Source of the DNA: Sulfurovum sp.
GTDB lineage: Bacteria; Campylobacterota; Campylobacteria; Campylobacterales; Sulfurovaceae
Length of the DNA stretch: 7,412 nucleotides
Assembly (NCBI GenBank): GCA_027029065.1
Contig: JALVGO010000086.1
Span: forward strand, 5,705-13,116
Reading direction: 5' to 3'
The notes under the pieces are model-generated. The model saw nothing but the letters and a program-made list of their open reading frames with translations. It had not been told where the DNA came from and made no database searches. The position numbers were made by a program, and so were the translations under genes. This document shows positions 1-7,353 of the stretch, in pieces; position 1 is the first letter of the stretch, and each line of letters opens with the position of its first letter.

Positions 1-554
1 CGATGCATCGCCCTGTTTGTCGCTTCTACATAGCCGGAGGCATCTACTGTCGGTGTCGGCTCTTTGTAGCTGAAACGTCTGCTTTTGACCAATTTCCCTG
101 TATCACTGTCAACCAGACTGAACTGTATGGAAACCACAGCATAGGATGCATCCCCTCTGACATGGTGTGAGAAGTCGTATATCATACTCTCAAGCCGGTA
201 ATCCTCTCCTGCAGTAGAGGCATAGGGAAGTACCGCTTTGAACAGGCGGCTCTGCTGCAGCAGCTCCATTACACTGCCCTGCACCAGTTTCTCAACAGCA
301 TTGGACCACTCGGAATTGAGGTAGACCCCACGGTCACTGCTACTGTAGGAAAAGCACATCTTGTCAGACATCTTCTCTTTGAGTGTCTGAGGGTAAGAGA
401 CTTTTAAAACGCTGTTTCGATATTTGCTCGAAGCAACAGGAGTAACTTTCCCCGCATCAAGCGTATAGACATTCATCGGTGCCGCTTCTTTAAACGAGCA
501 TCCGCTTGTCAGCAACACTGCCAGCAAAACTGTCAAAATACGTATTTCTTTCAT
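1..554 (-). CDS. ABC-type transport auxiliary lipoprotein (PqiC/DUF330-like), 3' end outside the window
   Basis: This is the last visible gene of the mla-type operon. The reading frame is open from the ATG at 554 to the left edge (184 codons), so the C-terminus is missing. The protein starts with a short charged segment, a hydrophobic stretch (about residues 6-16) and a lipobox TSGC with the lipidated cysteine at residue 19, so it should be exported and acylated. Residue +2 is Ser rather than Asp, which by the E. coli Lol rule would favour the outer membrane. The mature part begins with a VYTLDAGK segment typical of the auxiliary lipoproteins that accompany MCE transporters, and later has a VSIQF strand and VKSRRF. 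Its ATG overlaps the mlaD stop codon (ATGA, 551-554), implying translational coupling. It probably supplies the periplasmic or outer-membrane part of the lipid transporter; that role is inferred from context and family. Frame and lipoprotein nature are certain; the family call is fairly sure. Confidence 0.85.
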   Translation of the reverse strand, partial: MKEIRILTVLLAVLLTSGCSFKEAAPMNVYTLDAGKVTPVASSKYRNSVLKVSYPQTLKEKMSDKMCFSYSSSDRGVYLNSEWSNAVEKLVQGSVMELLQQSRLFKAVLPYASTAGEDYRLESMIYDFSHHVRGDASYAVVSIQFSLVDSDTGKLVKSRRFSYKEPTPTVDASGYVEATNRAMH

Positions 555-1462
555 TCACCCGGCCCCTTTCGACGCTTTCGCGACTTAAAGAAAATATCAC
601 TCGGACTCTCGTCAAGCTCTTTTGCAAGTGCAGTGATCTGGTCAGAAAGAATTTCAATATTTACCAATAGCGGCTCAAATATTTTTTTGATATTGTAGTC
701 ACCACGATCCAGACTCTTCTCGACTTTCAACGTAACACGGTTGAAGTTTCTCGTTGTCTCTTTGAGTTTTTTGACCGCAGGTGCACTCTCTTTGCTGATT
801 GCTTCAAATGATGCAGTCATCCGCTCCAGATCGCTGCTAACACGCTTTGCCGCTTCCTGGTATGTCACCAGTGTTGCATTGAGTTCATCCATCACACTGA
901 CACTTTTTTCTGTCACCTGCTCTGTATTGGCAAGAATCTTTCCAAAAGCATCTATATTCTCACTGCTGAGCAGTTTTTCTGTCTTGTCCATCAGCCTTAC
1001 AAGCCTGTCCGCCAGTGTACCGATATCTTTTTTGGTAGCATCAAACCATGATGCTGAAGAGGGAATGACAGGGATATACTCTTTAGAAGGGTGGAGTGTT
1101 TTGGCATGGTTGCTCCCCCCTTCTATCTCAATGGAGAGCAATCCGGTCACCCCAAGCATAGAGGTATGGGCAACCATATCCTCCTTGATCGGCACACCTT
1201 TTTTGATATTGAGCAGTATCTCTACCCGTTCAATATCATTGGGATCGATACGGATCTCTTTGACACGTCCCACATCTACCCCTCTAAGGCGTACAACAGA
1301 GTCCTTTGAAAGTCCGGCAACTGATTCGGTCATGTAGGTTTTGTAGAGGTCATACTCTTGATGCAGACCGTACTTTGCAAGCCAGAACGAGAAGAGTACC
1401 ATACCCAGTCCAAAGAGAAGCACAAAGATTCCGACAATGGTATAGTTGATCTTACTGTACAT
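551..1462 (-). CDS. mlaD: MCE-domain substrate-binding protein of phospholipid ABC transporter (MlaD-like)
   Basis: 303-residue protein anchored in the inner membrane by one N-terminal helix (about residues 8-29). An MCE domain follows at about 38-115, containing the typical stretch SVAGLSKDSVVRLRGVDVGRV (residues 46-66, shown in part) and a GVTGLLSIEIEGG segment. The rest (about 143-290) is long, polar and helical, probably coiled coil, and ends in a basic SRKRRKG tail. MlaD proteins form hexamers that carry phospholipids between the MlaFE complex and the periplasm. The length and long helical tail are closer to Campylobacterota and chloroplast TGD2-like MCE proteins than to the 183-residue E. 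coli MlaD; a long helical tail could form a tunnel or bridge, which is inference. The start at 1462 lies inside mlaF (11-base overlap) and has a good ribosome binding site, AAGGAG at 1474-1469, six bases upstream. Confidence 0.92.
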   Translation of the reverse strand: MYSKINYTIVGIFVLLFGLGMVLFSFWLAKYGLHQEYDLYKTYMTESVAGLSKDSVVRLRGVDVGRVKEIRIDPNDIERVEILLNIKKGVPIKEDMVAHTSMLGVTGLLSIEIEGGSNHAKTLHPSKEYIPVIPSSASWFDATKKDIGTLADRLVRLMDKTEKLLSSENIDAFGKILANTEQVTEKSVSVMDELNATLVTYQEAAKRVSSDLERMTASFEAISKESAPAVKKLKETTRNFNRVTLKVEKSLDRGDYNIKKIFEPLLVNIEILSDQITALAKELDESPSDIFFKSRKRRKGPGE

Positions 1463-2240
1463 CTTCCTCTCCTTGTGCCAGTCTGTCAGTAAATCTTTCT
1501 CGGGTATACTCGTTCTTGAAGAACTCCTCTACAAACGGATGTGTCGAATGCAGTACCTCATCGAGCGTACCTTCGGCTACCACATGTTTGTCTGCCAAAA
1601 CCGCCATCCTGTCGACAATATTGGCAATGCTGTCAAGGTCATGTGTGATCATTACAACTGTAATCCCCAGCATCTGACGTAATTCTACAATAAGTTTATC
1701 AAAATTACGCGCACCTACCGGGTCGAGACCGGAAGTGGGTTCATCTAGAAAGAGCAGTTTTGGCTCCATGGCAAGTGCCCGTGCGAGTGCTGCACGCTTG
1801 ATCATCCCTCCGCTCAGTTCACTCGGGTAGAGTGCCCCGACATGGGCATCGAGCCCCACCAAAGCGATCTTGGAGCGTACCAGTTTACTGCGCATCTCTC
1901 TACTGAGTTTCGTATACTCTTTGAGTTGTACCTCGATATTTTCTGCAATGGTAAGGGATGAGTAGAGTGCGCCAAACTGGAACAGCACACCCCACTCGCT
2001 TCGCAGTTTCTGTGCTTCATGAAAAGTGATACTACCCAGCTCCTTTCCAAGCACGCTGATCCTTCCGGCATCGGGTTTGAGCAGCATGATCATCTCTTTC
2101 ATCAAAACCGACTTCCCTGAACCACTCTCTCCAAGAATCGCAAAGATCTCCTGCTCATTCACATGCAAAGAGAGCCCGTCATGAATAGTGCGGCTGCCAA
2201 AACGTGTCACCACCCCTTCAGCTTCAATCACCCGCTTCAT
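1452..2240 (-). CDS. mlaF: ATP-binding protein of Mla-type phospholipid ABC transporter
   Basis: 262-residue ABC ATPase that powers lipid transport at the cytoplasmic face of the permease. All motifs are present: Walker A GESGSGKS at 37-44, Q-loop Gln88 in LFQFGALYSS, signature LSGGM at 142-146, Walker B LLFLDE at 162-167, D-loop SGLD at 170-173 and switch His200 in MITHD. The LFQ-GALF-like Q-loop and the LSGGM(I/R)KR signature with Met instead of Gln are characteristic of the MlaF/Ttg2A/TGD3 branch. The ATG at 2240 overlaps the stop of the permease gene (ATGA, 2237-2240), with GGAG eight bases upstream, so the two are translationally coupled. The Campylobacter jejuni homologue, as I recall, is the invasion-associated marker iamA. 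The protein appears intact. Confidence 0.95.
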   Translation of the reverse strand: MKRVIEAEGVVTRFGSRTIHDGLSLHVNEQEIFAILGESGSGKSVLMKEMIMLLKPDAGRISVLGKELGSITFHEAQKLRSEWGVLFQFGALYSSLTIAENIEVQLKEYTKLSREMRSKLVRSKIALVGLDAHVGALYPSELSGGMIKRAALARALAMEPKLLFLDEPTSGLDPVGARNFDKLIVELRQMLGITVVMITHDLDSIANIVDRMAVLADKHVVAEGTLDEVLHSTHPFVEEFFKNEYTRERFTDRLAQGEEDVQ

Positions 2241-3340
2241 AGCCCAAACTCCGTATAGATCACTGAAAAGAGTGCATCAAAGGCGATCACAAGGAAGATC
2301 GCGTTGACCACCGATGCAGTCGTCTGAAGCCCAATGCTCTCTGTGGTATCTGAAACCTGAAAGCCCCTGAAACAGCCAACCGATGCAATGATAAAAGCAA
2401 AGACAGGCCCTTTGATCATCCCAAGAATATAGTGCTTGACATCCAGCACCTCATTCAGCCTGTTGGCAAACTGCTCAAACGAAATACCAAGCTGCATTTC
2501 TGACGCGACCATCCCACCGAAAATGCCAATAATATCTGCAAAAAATATCAGCAGCGGCAGGGCGATCAGCAGTGCAAAGATACGCGGCAGTACCAGAAAG
2601 TTGTACGGGTCAAACCCCATGGTACGCATCGCTGCAATCTCTTCGGTGATCTTCATCGCACCGATCTCTGCTGTATAGGCCGACCCGCTTCGTCCTGCAA
2701 TGACGATTGCAGTGATCATCGGACCAAGCTCTCTGACAATGGAGATGCCCACCGTATCAACAATAAAGATGTCGGCACCGAACTTGGCAAGCTGTACCGC
2801 CCCCTGATAGGCGATGACCATCCCTACCAGAAATGCCGTCATCCCCACAATCACAAGCGCATTGAAACCTGACTGGTAGATATGGTAGACCGTCTCTTTG
2901 AAACGCAGCGTTTTTGGATGAAAAATGCCATAGAAAAATGAAAGCGTTACATGCCCCAAAAAAGTAATAAAATCACGAATATCCCCAAGCAGTTCCATGG
3001 TTGATTTACCAAGCTCACTCAGAAAGCTCTCTTTTCTGGACGGTATCGTCTCTACCATGTGTTCATGCAGCAGCTCGTACATATCCCGCTGGCTTTGGGT
3101 ATAGCCCTCTATAGTAAGAGAGGCATTGTTCTTCAAACGCTCACACACCTCTATAAACAGCAGCACGCCGGAACTGTCAAAGTCAGTCACACCGGAAAGA
3201 TCCCAGACAATGGAAGAGGCAGACGGCAATGCCTTAAGGGCAGCCTCGATTTCTGGCACGGTATGGAGTGTCCACTCCCCCTCTGCACTGATCCTAAGCT
3301 GATCCCGGTCTCTCTTCCATTCGACAAATTGCTGCTTCAT
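2237..3340 (-). CDS. mlaE: MlaE-family lipid ABC permease with N-terminal STAS (MlaB-like) domain
   Basis: First gene of the operon. From the ATG at 3340 the protein has 367 residues. Residues 1-95 look like a STAS domain, with the core strand and loop WDLSGVTDFDSSG at 46-58 as in anti-sigma antagonists and MlaB. Residues about 120-367 are the MlaE permease, with several membrane helices (about 155-180, 190-215, 250-275, 300-325 and 340-365) and the hallmark ELGPMITAIVIAGRSGSA segment (204-221) followed by EIGAMKITEEIAAMRTMGFDP, the region that contacts the ATPase. In E. coli the STAS protein MlaB is separate; here it is fused, so no mlaB gene is needed. The frame stays open upstream to an ATG at 3415, but residues before 3340 lie in the promoter region and resemble no STAS start. 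No start has a strong ribosome binding site, so the start is set by domain boundaries. As I recall, the C. jejuni counterpart is iamB. Confidence 0.9.
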   Translation of the reverse strand: MKQQFVEWKRDRDQLRISAEGEWTLHTVPEIEAALKALPSASSIVWDLSGVTDFDSSGVLLFIEVCERLKNNASLTIEGYTQSQRDMYELLHEHMVETIPSRKESFLSELGKSTMELLGDIRDFITFLGHVTLSFFYGIFHPKTLRFKETVYHIYQSGFNALVIVGMTAFLVGMVIAYQGAVQLAKFGADIFIVDTVGISIVRELGPMITAIVIAGRSGSAYTAEIGAMKITEEIAAMRTMGFDPYNFLVLPRIFALLIALPLLIFFADIIGIFGGMVASEMQLGISFEQFANRLNEVLDVKHYILGMIKGPVFAFIIASVGCFRGFQVSDTTESIGLQTTASVVNAIFLVIAFDALFSVIYTEFGL

Positions 3341-3347
3341 ATACTTA

Positions 3348-3353
3348 ATTATA
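3348..3353 (-). promoter_or_regulatory. Candidate -10 box for the mla operon
   Basis: A perfect TATAAT on the minus strand ends only seven bases before the chosen mlaE ATG. A transcript from it would start at or next to the ATG and be leaderless. A second, weaker candidate, TATAGT, lies at 3394-3389 and would give a leader of about 40 bases. Neither has an obvious -35, as is usual in Campylobacterota. Which one is used cannot be decided from sequence. Confidence 0.4.
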
Positions 3354-3373
3354 GGTAAGATTGGATTAAGTTT

Positions 3374-3382
3374 TGGTATAAT
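3374..3382 (+). promoter_or_regulatory. Extended -10 promoter for speA-cysE
   Basis: TGGTATAAT is a perfect TATAAT at 3377-3382 with the TGn extension, preceded by a T-run. This is the form of vegetative promoter typical of Campylobacterota. Transcription would start near 3389, giving a leader of about 29 bases that contains the ribosome binding site AGAGG (3405-3409), eight bases before the speA ATG. It lies between the two candidate -10 boxes of the divergent mla operon, so RNA polymerase binding on the two strands may interfere. Confidence 0.7.
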
Positions 3383-3417
3383 CATCCGACTATACTTACC
3401 AAATAGAGGCAACATAC

Positions 3418-5298
3418 ATGAAAGAGTTTGGACTGAATATCTGGGGTGAAGAGAATTTTGTCATCGAAGGCGATACCGTCAATGTCAACCATGCCTCCAA
3501 ACCTTCACTGCTTCAACTGACTCAGGAGATACGCGAAAAGGGCTACAAAGGACCTCTGCTACTGCGTTTCCCGCACCTGATCAAAAAACAGATAGACACA
3601 CTCTTTGGTACCTTTGAAAAAGCAAAAAAGACATTTGACTACAAAGGAAGCTTTCATGCCGTTTTCCCTCTCAAGGTCAACCAGTTCCCCAACTTTGTCC
3701 AGTCACTCATAGAGGTTTCCCAGGAGTACCGTTACGGACTTGAGGCCGGCAGCAAAGCCGAACTGATCATCGCCATGACAAAAACCCCGCTTGGTGCCCC
3801 CATCACAGTCAACGGTTTCAAAGACAAAGAGATGATCGCCCTGTGCTTCATTGCTGCCAAGATGGGACACAACATCACCGTGACCATTGAGGGGATAGGA
3901 GAGCTTAAGACCATCATAGAGGTCAATAAAGAGTTCAACGGCAGCAGTGCATCTCCCGTTGTACCCAAAATAGGCATACGGATCAGAATGCACAGTGCTG
4001 GCATCGGTATCTGGGCAAAAAGTGGCGGCTACAGCTCCAAATTCGGTCTGACTTCCACAGAACTGCTCGAAGCCTATGAACTGCTGACACGGCATGATCT
4101 TCTTTCCCACTTTTGGATGATACACTTTCACATCGGTTCACAGATGGGCGATATTGCACCCCTGAAAAAGGCACTTAGAGAAGCAGGGAACATCTATACC
4201 GAACTTAAAAGACGCGGAGCAGACGCGCTTGGTGCCATCAATATCGGCGGAGGCTTGGCAGTGGAGTATTCGCAGCATACCCATACGCAGGAGAGAAACT
4301 ATTCGCTTGAGGAGTTTGCAAACGATGTTGTCTACCTGATGCAGGAGATCGCAAAAAGCAAAGGGGTAGAAGAACCCGACATCTTTACTGAGTCCGGGCG
4401 TTACATCGCAGCCTCACACTCTGTACTTGTCGCACCGGTTCTGGAACTCTTCTCTTCAGAGTACAATGCCAAATGTTTGCGCCTCAAAAAGGAGAACCCG
4501 CCGCTCATACAGGAGCTCTATGATCTCTATACCACCATTGAACGAAAGCATGCACGCGAATACCTGCATGATGCGCTTGACCACATGGAGAGTCTGCTTA
4601 CGCTGTTTGATCTGGGCTACATCGATCTTGAAGATCGTTCCAATACCGAAATTCTTGTCAACCTCATCATCAAAAAAGCAATTGCACTGCTGAAAGATGA
4701 AGGTACCCACGAGCTGAAAAAACTGCAAGACCGAATTCAGGAGCGCTACCTTGTCAACTTTTCGGCATTTCAGTCACTGCCGGACTTTTGGGGACTTGCA
4801 CAGCACTTTCCCATCATGCCGCTTAACCACCTCTCTACCAAACCGACCAACCCGGCATCTATCTGGGATATCACCTGCGACTCGGACGGCGAGATCAGCT
4901 TTGATCGGGAGATACCGCTCTACCTGCACGATATCGACCTTACCGAAGAGGAGTACTTCATAGGCTTCTTTCTGACAGGCGCCTATCAGGAGGTGCTTGG
5001 CATGAAACACAACCTCTTCACCCACCCGACAGAGGTGGTCATCAACTTTGACGAAAACGGAGACTACCGCATCGAACATCTGATAGAGGCACAAAACCTC
5101 ATGGATGTACTGGAAGATCTCGACTACGACACCGGGCTTATCGACAAGGCACTCAAACACAAGATTGAGGAATCCACCAAGATCACCGCAGAAGAGAAAC
5201 GGGAACTTCTTGGAAAAATTTACCTCTATTTAAGTGAAAACAGTTATCTTAAGACCATTCAGGCACTGAGTGAAAAGGAACAAGGAGTAGATACGTGA
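3418..5298 (+). CDS. speA: Biosynthetic arginine decarboxylase
   Basis: 626-residue cytoplasmic PLP enzyme that converts arginine to agmatine, the first step of the agmatine route to putrescine and longer polyamines. It belongs to the alanine-racemase-fold (type III) decarboxylases and is close to the length of E. coli SpeA (about 658). Visible motifs: the PLP lysine K86 in FPLKVNQ, HFHIGSQ at 236-242, the phosphate-binding glycine loop IGGG at 276-279, ESGR at 325-328, and the second-subunit active-site cysteine C487 in the ITCDSDG motif. A helical insertion with [15 protein letters not shown] (about 395-409) lies between barrel and beta domain, as in the SpeA family. All key residues are present, so it should be active. 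It is divergent from the mla operon and its TGA overlaps the cysE start by four bases. A downstream agmatine-processing gene is not in the window. Confidence 0.95.
   Translation: MKEFGLNIWGEENFVIEGDTVNVNHASKPSLLQLTQEIREKGYKGPLLLRFPHLIKKQIDTLFGTFEKAKKTFDYKGSFHAVFPLKVNQFPNFVQSLIEVSQEYRYGLEAGSKAELIIAMTKTPLGAPITVNGFKDKEMIALCFIAAKMGHNITVTIEGIGELKTIIEVNKEFNGSSASPVVPKIGIRIRMHSAGIGIWAKSGGYSSKFGLTSTELLEAYELLTRHDLLSHFWMIHFHIGSQMGDIAPLKKALREAGNIYTELKRRGADALGAINIGGGLAVEYSQHTHTQERNYSLEEFANDVVYLMQEIAKSKGVEEPDIFTESGRYIAASHSVLVAPVLELFSSEYNAKCLRLKKENPPLIQELYDLYTTIERKHAREYLHDALDHMESLLTLFDLGYIDLEDRSNTEILVNLIIKKAIALLKDEGTHELKKLQDRIQERYLVNFSAFQSLPDFWGLAQHFPIMPLNHLSTKPTNPASIWDITCDSDGEISFDREIPLYLHDIDLTEEEYFIGFFLTGAYQEVLGMKHNLFTHPTEVVINFDENGDYRIEHLIEAQNLMDVLEDLDYDTGLIDKALKHKIEESTKITAEEKRELLGKIYLYLSENSYLKTIQALSEKEQGVDT
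5282..5287 (+). promoter_or_regulatory. Ribosome binding site that fixes the GTG start of cysE
   Basis: AAGGAG lies inside the last codons of speA, seven bases before GTG at 5295. No ATG in the same frame lies close by, so this strong site supports GTG initiation and coupled translation across the GTGA overlap. Confidence 0.8.
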
Positions 5299-5996
5299 AT
5301 CTTTTTCAACTGATCAAAGAGGATTTTGCAAATGTCAAACGCAATGACCCTGCTTTGCATTCCACTTTTGAACTTTTTTTCAACTACCCGGGTCTTTGGG
5401 CACTGCTGTTTTACCGTATTGCCCACTGGTTCTACAACAAGGGACTGCGCTTCATCCCGCGGCTTATCTCGGCACTGGGAATGTTCCTGACCATGATCGA
5501 CATCCATCCTGCCGCAAAATTCGGTCGGCGTGTCTTTATCGACCATGGGGTAGGTGTCGTTATCGGAGAGACCGCAGTTATCGGTGACGATGTCCTTATC
5601 TACCAGCAGGTTACCCTTGGCGGGGTCAGTACTGACCAAGGCAAACGTCACCCTACCATCGGCAACAATGTTGTCATTGGTGCCGGTTCAAAGATACTGG
5701 GAAATATCACCATCGGAGACAACTCCAAAGTCGGTGCAAACTCAGTCGTTATCAAAGATGTGCCGCCTGATTGTACCGCCATCGGCATTCCGGCACGTGT
5801 ACTCAAGCGGGGTTATGACAAGACACCGCTTAGCCACAACAAGATCCCCGATGTCAACAAAGAGCTTTTCGAGTACCTTCTGCGGCGTATCGAAGTCCTT
5901 GAAGAGGCACTGCCGAAAACGAAGCAGGAGAAGATCAAGGAGAAAGACCATACCCTTGATGAGATCTATGACAACTTCCTCCACTCCATGGACTAA
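5295..5996 (+). CDS. cysE: Serine O-acetyltransferase
   Basis: 233-residue cytoplasmic enzyme that acetylates L-serine with acetyl-CoA to O-acetylserine, the acceptor for sulfide in cysteine synthesis. A helical N-terminal part (1-65) precedes a left-handed beta-helix of hexapeptide repeats (about 70-175). Catalytic residues are Asp69 in DIHP and His84 in IDHG, with the family spacing of 15, followed by [20 protein letters not shown] and the loop GKRHPTIG. It is shorter at the N-terminus than E. coli CysE (273), as in the compact SAT type. The C-terminus has a charged, helical extension (about 185-233) and ends SMD, so it lacks the terminal isoleucine that inserts into the cysteine synthase active site in the classical complex. 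It starts with GTG inside the speA stop codon, so both are translated from one message. Why polyamine and cysteine synthesis are coupled is not evident. Confidence 0.94.
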   Translation: MNLFQLIKEDFANVKRNDPALHSTFELFFNYPGLWALLFYRIAHWFYNKGLRFIPRLISALGMFLTMIDIHPAAKFGRRVFIDHGVGVVIGETAVIGDDVLIYQQVTLGGVSTDQGKRHPTIGNNVVIGAGSKILGNITIGDNSKVGANSVVIKDVPPDCTAIGIPARVLKRGYDKTPLSHNKIPDVNKELFEYLLRRIEVLEEALPKTKQEKIKEKDHTLDEIYDNFLHSMD

Positions 5997-6005
5997 ACCC
6001 GCAGA

Positions 6006-6017
6006 GTACCGCGGTAC
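6006..6017. repeat. Perfect 12-base palindrome downstream of cysE
   Basis: GTACCGCGGTAC is identical to its reverse complement and starts nine bases after the cysE stop. The symmetry does not extend into the flanks. It could be a protein-binding operator or a very short stem; there is no loop, so as RNA only four pairs around a tetraloop would be possible. Function unknown. Confidence 0.6.
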
Positions 6018-6032
6018 ACAACCATATCTCAT

Positions 6033-6045
6033 GGGGTTTTACCCC
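6033..6045 (+). terminator. Weak candidate terminator hairpin after speA-cysE
   Basis: GGGGT and ACCCC can pair around a TTT loop. A T-run (6058-6062) follows only after 12 more bases and overlaps the next promoter, so this is not a classical intrinsic terminator. Some read-through into the aminotransferase gene is likely. Confidence 0.3.
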
Positions 6046-6061
6046 CTTATCAAACACTTTT

Positions 6062-6070
6062 TGTTATAAT
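6062..6070 (+). promoter_or_regulatory. Extended -10 promoter for the aminotransferase gene
   Basis: TGTTATAAT, a perfect TATAAT at 6065-6070 with the TGn extension, follows a T-run, the same design as the speA promoter. Expected transcription start is near 6077, leaving a leader of about 22 bases with AAGGGA (6088-6093) five bases before the ATG. It gives this gene its own transcription start. Confidence 0.7.
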
Positions 6071-6098
6071 TTCGATTATTTTATTTTAAGGGATTTTT

Positions 6099-7268
6099 AT
6101 GCTGCTTTCAGACCGCATACAGACACTCTCACCCTCTTTGACCATTGCCATCTCATCTCTGGCAAGGGAACTCAAAGCAGAGGGCAAAGATATTCTCTCC
6201 TTTTCCGCCGGTGAACCGGACTTTGGTACACCACAGCGCATCAAAGAGGAAGCGATCAAAGCGATCAACAAAGGATTTACCCAATATACTGCCGTACCCG
6301 GCATACCGGAACTTTTGGAGGCAGTTGCCACCAAGCTCAAGCGTGATAACGGGCTTGAGTACAACCCTTCAGACATCATCGTAAGCAACGGTGCCAAACA
6401 GTCACTCTTCAACCTCTTTCAGGCAACCATCAACCCAGGTGATGAAGTGATCATCCCTGCACCCTACTGGGTAACTTACCCTGAACTGGTCAAATATGCA
6501 GCCGGTATACCTGTCATTATCGACACTGATGACCAGAGCGGCTTCAAGATCACCGCTGAACAGCTCAAAGCTGCCATCACACCAAAAACGAAGATGCTCA
6601 TCCTCACCTCACCATCCAACCCTACCGGATCGGTCTATACCAAAGAGGAGCTTGAAGCGCTTGCCGAAGTACTCAAAGGTACCGATATTCTTGTTGCCAG
6701 CGATGAGATGTATGAAAAACTGGTTTACGGTGTTACCTTTACCGCTGCAGCAAGCATCAGCGATGATATGTATGAGCGTACCATTACCATCAACGGACTA
6801 AGCAAGTCAGTAGCAATGACCGGATGGCGTTTTGGTTACCTTGCCTCGCCAAAAAAAGAGCTCATTGCAGCCATGAACAAACTGCAGAGCCAAAGTACTT
6901 CCAACATCAACTCCATCACCCAGAAAGCCGCCATCCCGGCACTGCTTGGTGAAGTCGATGATGAGATAGAAACCATGCGTCAGGCATTCGAAGCACGTGC
7001 CAAAGAGGCAGTCAGACTCTTCAACGAAATCGACGGTCTCTCTGTCGTCGCACCAAAAGGTGCATTCTATCTCTTTGTCAACACCAAAGCGATCTCCAAC
7101 GACTCCATAGCATTCTGTAAAGAGCTATTGCAGGAGACCGGTGTAGCAGTCGTGCCGGGCATCGGTTTTGGAAGCGAAGGATACTTCCGCTTCTCCTTTG
7201 CAACAGACATCACAACGATCCGTGAAGGGATTAGACGTATAGAGAAGTTTGTTAAAAGCAAAAGGTAG
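6099..7268 (+). CDS. aspC: Class I pyridoxal-phosphate aminotransferase, aspartate aminotransferase type
   Basis: 389-residue cytoplasmic fold-type I PLP enzyme, expected to interconvert aspartate and 2-oxoglutarate with oxaloacetate and glutamate. It belongs to the subgroup Ib/I-gamma of bacterial aspartate (and often prephenate) aminotransferases rather than the E. coli AspC type. Markers: FSAGEPDFGTP near residue 34, the NGAKQ segment near 100, N174 in SPSNPTG, D202 and Y205 in SDEMY (PLP ring contacts), the Schiff-base lysine K236 in LSKSVAMTGWRFGY, and R364 in YFRFSFA, which binds the alpha-carboxylate. Length is normal. Whether it also accepts prephenate or another keto acid cannot be read safely. 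It has its own extended -10 promoter and ribosome binding site. Oddly, its TAG stop codon overlaps the first unit of a heptanucleotide array, so the last two stop bases are repeat sequence; the next in-frame stop (TAA) comes one codon later. Confidence 0.9.
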   Translation: MLLSDRIQTLSPSLTIAISSLARELKAEGKDILSFSAGEPDFGTPQRIKEEAIKAINKGFTQYTAVPGIPELLEAVATKLKRDNGLEYNPSDIIVSNGAKQSLFNLFQATINPGDEVIIPAPYWVTYPELVKYAAGIPVIIDTDDQSGFKITAEQLKAAITPKTKMLILTSPSNPTGSVYTKEELEALAEVLKGTDILVASDEMYEKLVYGVTFTAAASISDDMYERTITINGLSKSVAMTGWRFGYLASPKKELIAAMNKLQSQSTSNINSITQKAAIPALLGEVDDEIETMRQAFEARAKEAVRLFNEIDGLSVVAPKGAFYLFVNTKAISNDSIAFCKELLQETGVAVVPGIGFGSEGYFRFSFATDITTIREGIRRIEKFVKSKR

Positions 7269-7331
7269 GGCTAAGGGCTAAGGGCTAAGGGCTAAGGGCT
7301 AAGGGCTAAGGGCTAAGGGCTAAGGGCTAAG
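7267..7331 (+). repeat. Heptanucleotide tandem array 1, unit AGGGCTA, 9.3 perfect copies
   Basis: Nine identical 7-base units run from 7267 to 7329, with two more matching bases. There is no substitution. The array starts on the last two bases of the aminotransferase stop codon, so it is the 3' untranslated region of that gene. GGG recurs nine times with a constant CTAA between, the canonical pattern for a G-quadruplex on the plus strand. TAA on the plus strand and TAG on the minus strand recur every seven bases, so all six frames are closed. Perfect identity suggests recent expansion or contraction by strand slippage; copy number is likely variable. Confidence 0.97.
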
Positions 7332-7353
7332 TATAATATTTACTTATGCTGTG
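7332..7353. other. AT-rich 22-base spacer between the two arrays, with a perfect TATAAT
   Basis: The spacer starts directly with TATAAT (7332-7337) on the plus strand. It fits a vegetative -10 box, but lacks the TGn extension seen at the two other plus-strand promoters here, and the bases upstream are repeat units. If used, transcription would start near 7344 and run through array 2. The gene it could serve is outside the window. On the minus strand TATTAT is a weaker match. Confidence 0.4.

Noticed and set aside
741..1337. Open frame of 198 codons on the plus strand, Ser/Leu-rich
   Set aside because: It lies wholly antisense within mlaD, has no ribosome binding site and reads like the mirror of a helical Lys/Glu/Thr-rich gene.
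3341..3415. N-terminal extension of MlaE starting at ATG 3415 (or 3385)
   Set aside because: It would cover the whole divergent promoter region, has no ribosome binding site, and the added residues precede the natural STAS start. The ATG at 3340 gives a normal domain boundary.
3703..4131. Minus-strand open frames inside speA, also 4774-5160 and 4456-4728
   Set aside because: Shadows of the intact speA gene, with no motifs or start signals.
6086..6093. TTAAGGGA before aspC as a stray copy of the TAAGGGC repeat unit
   Set aside because: It is the ribosome binding site at the proper distance from the ATG; the similarity to the array unit is short enough to be chance.
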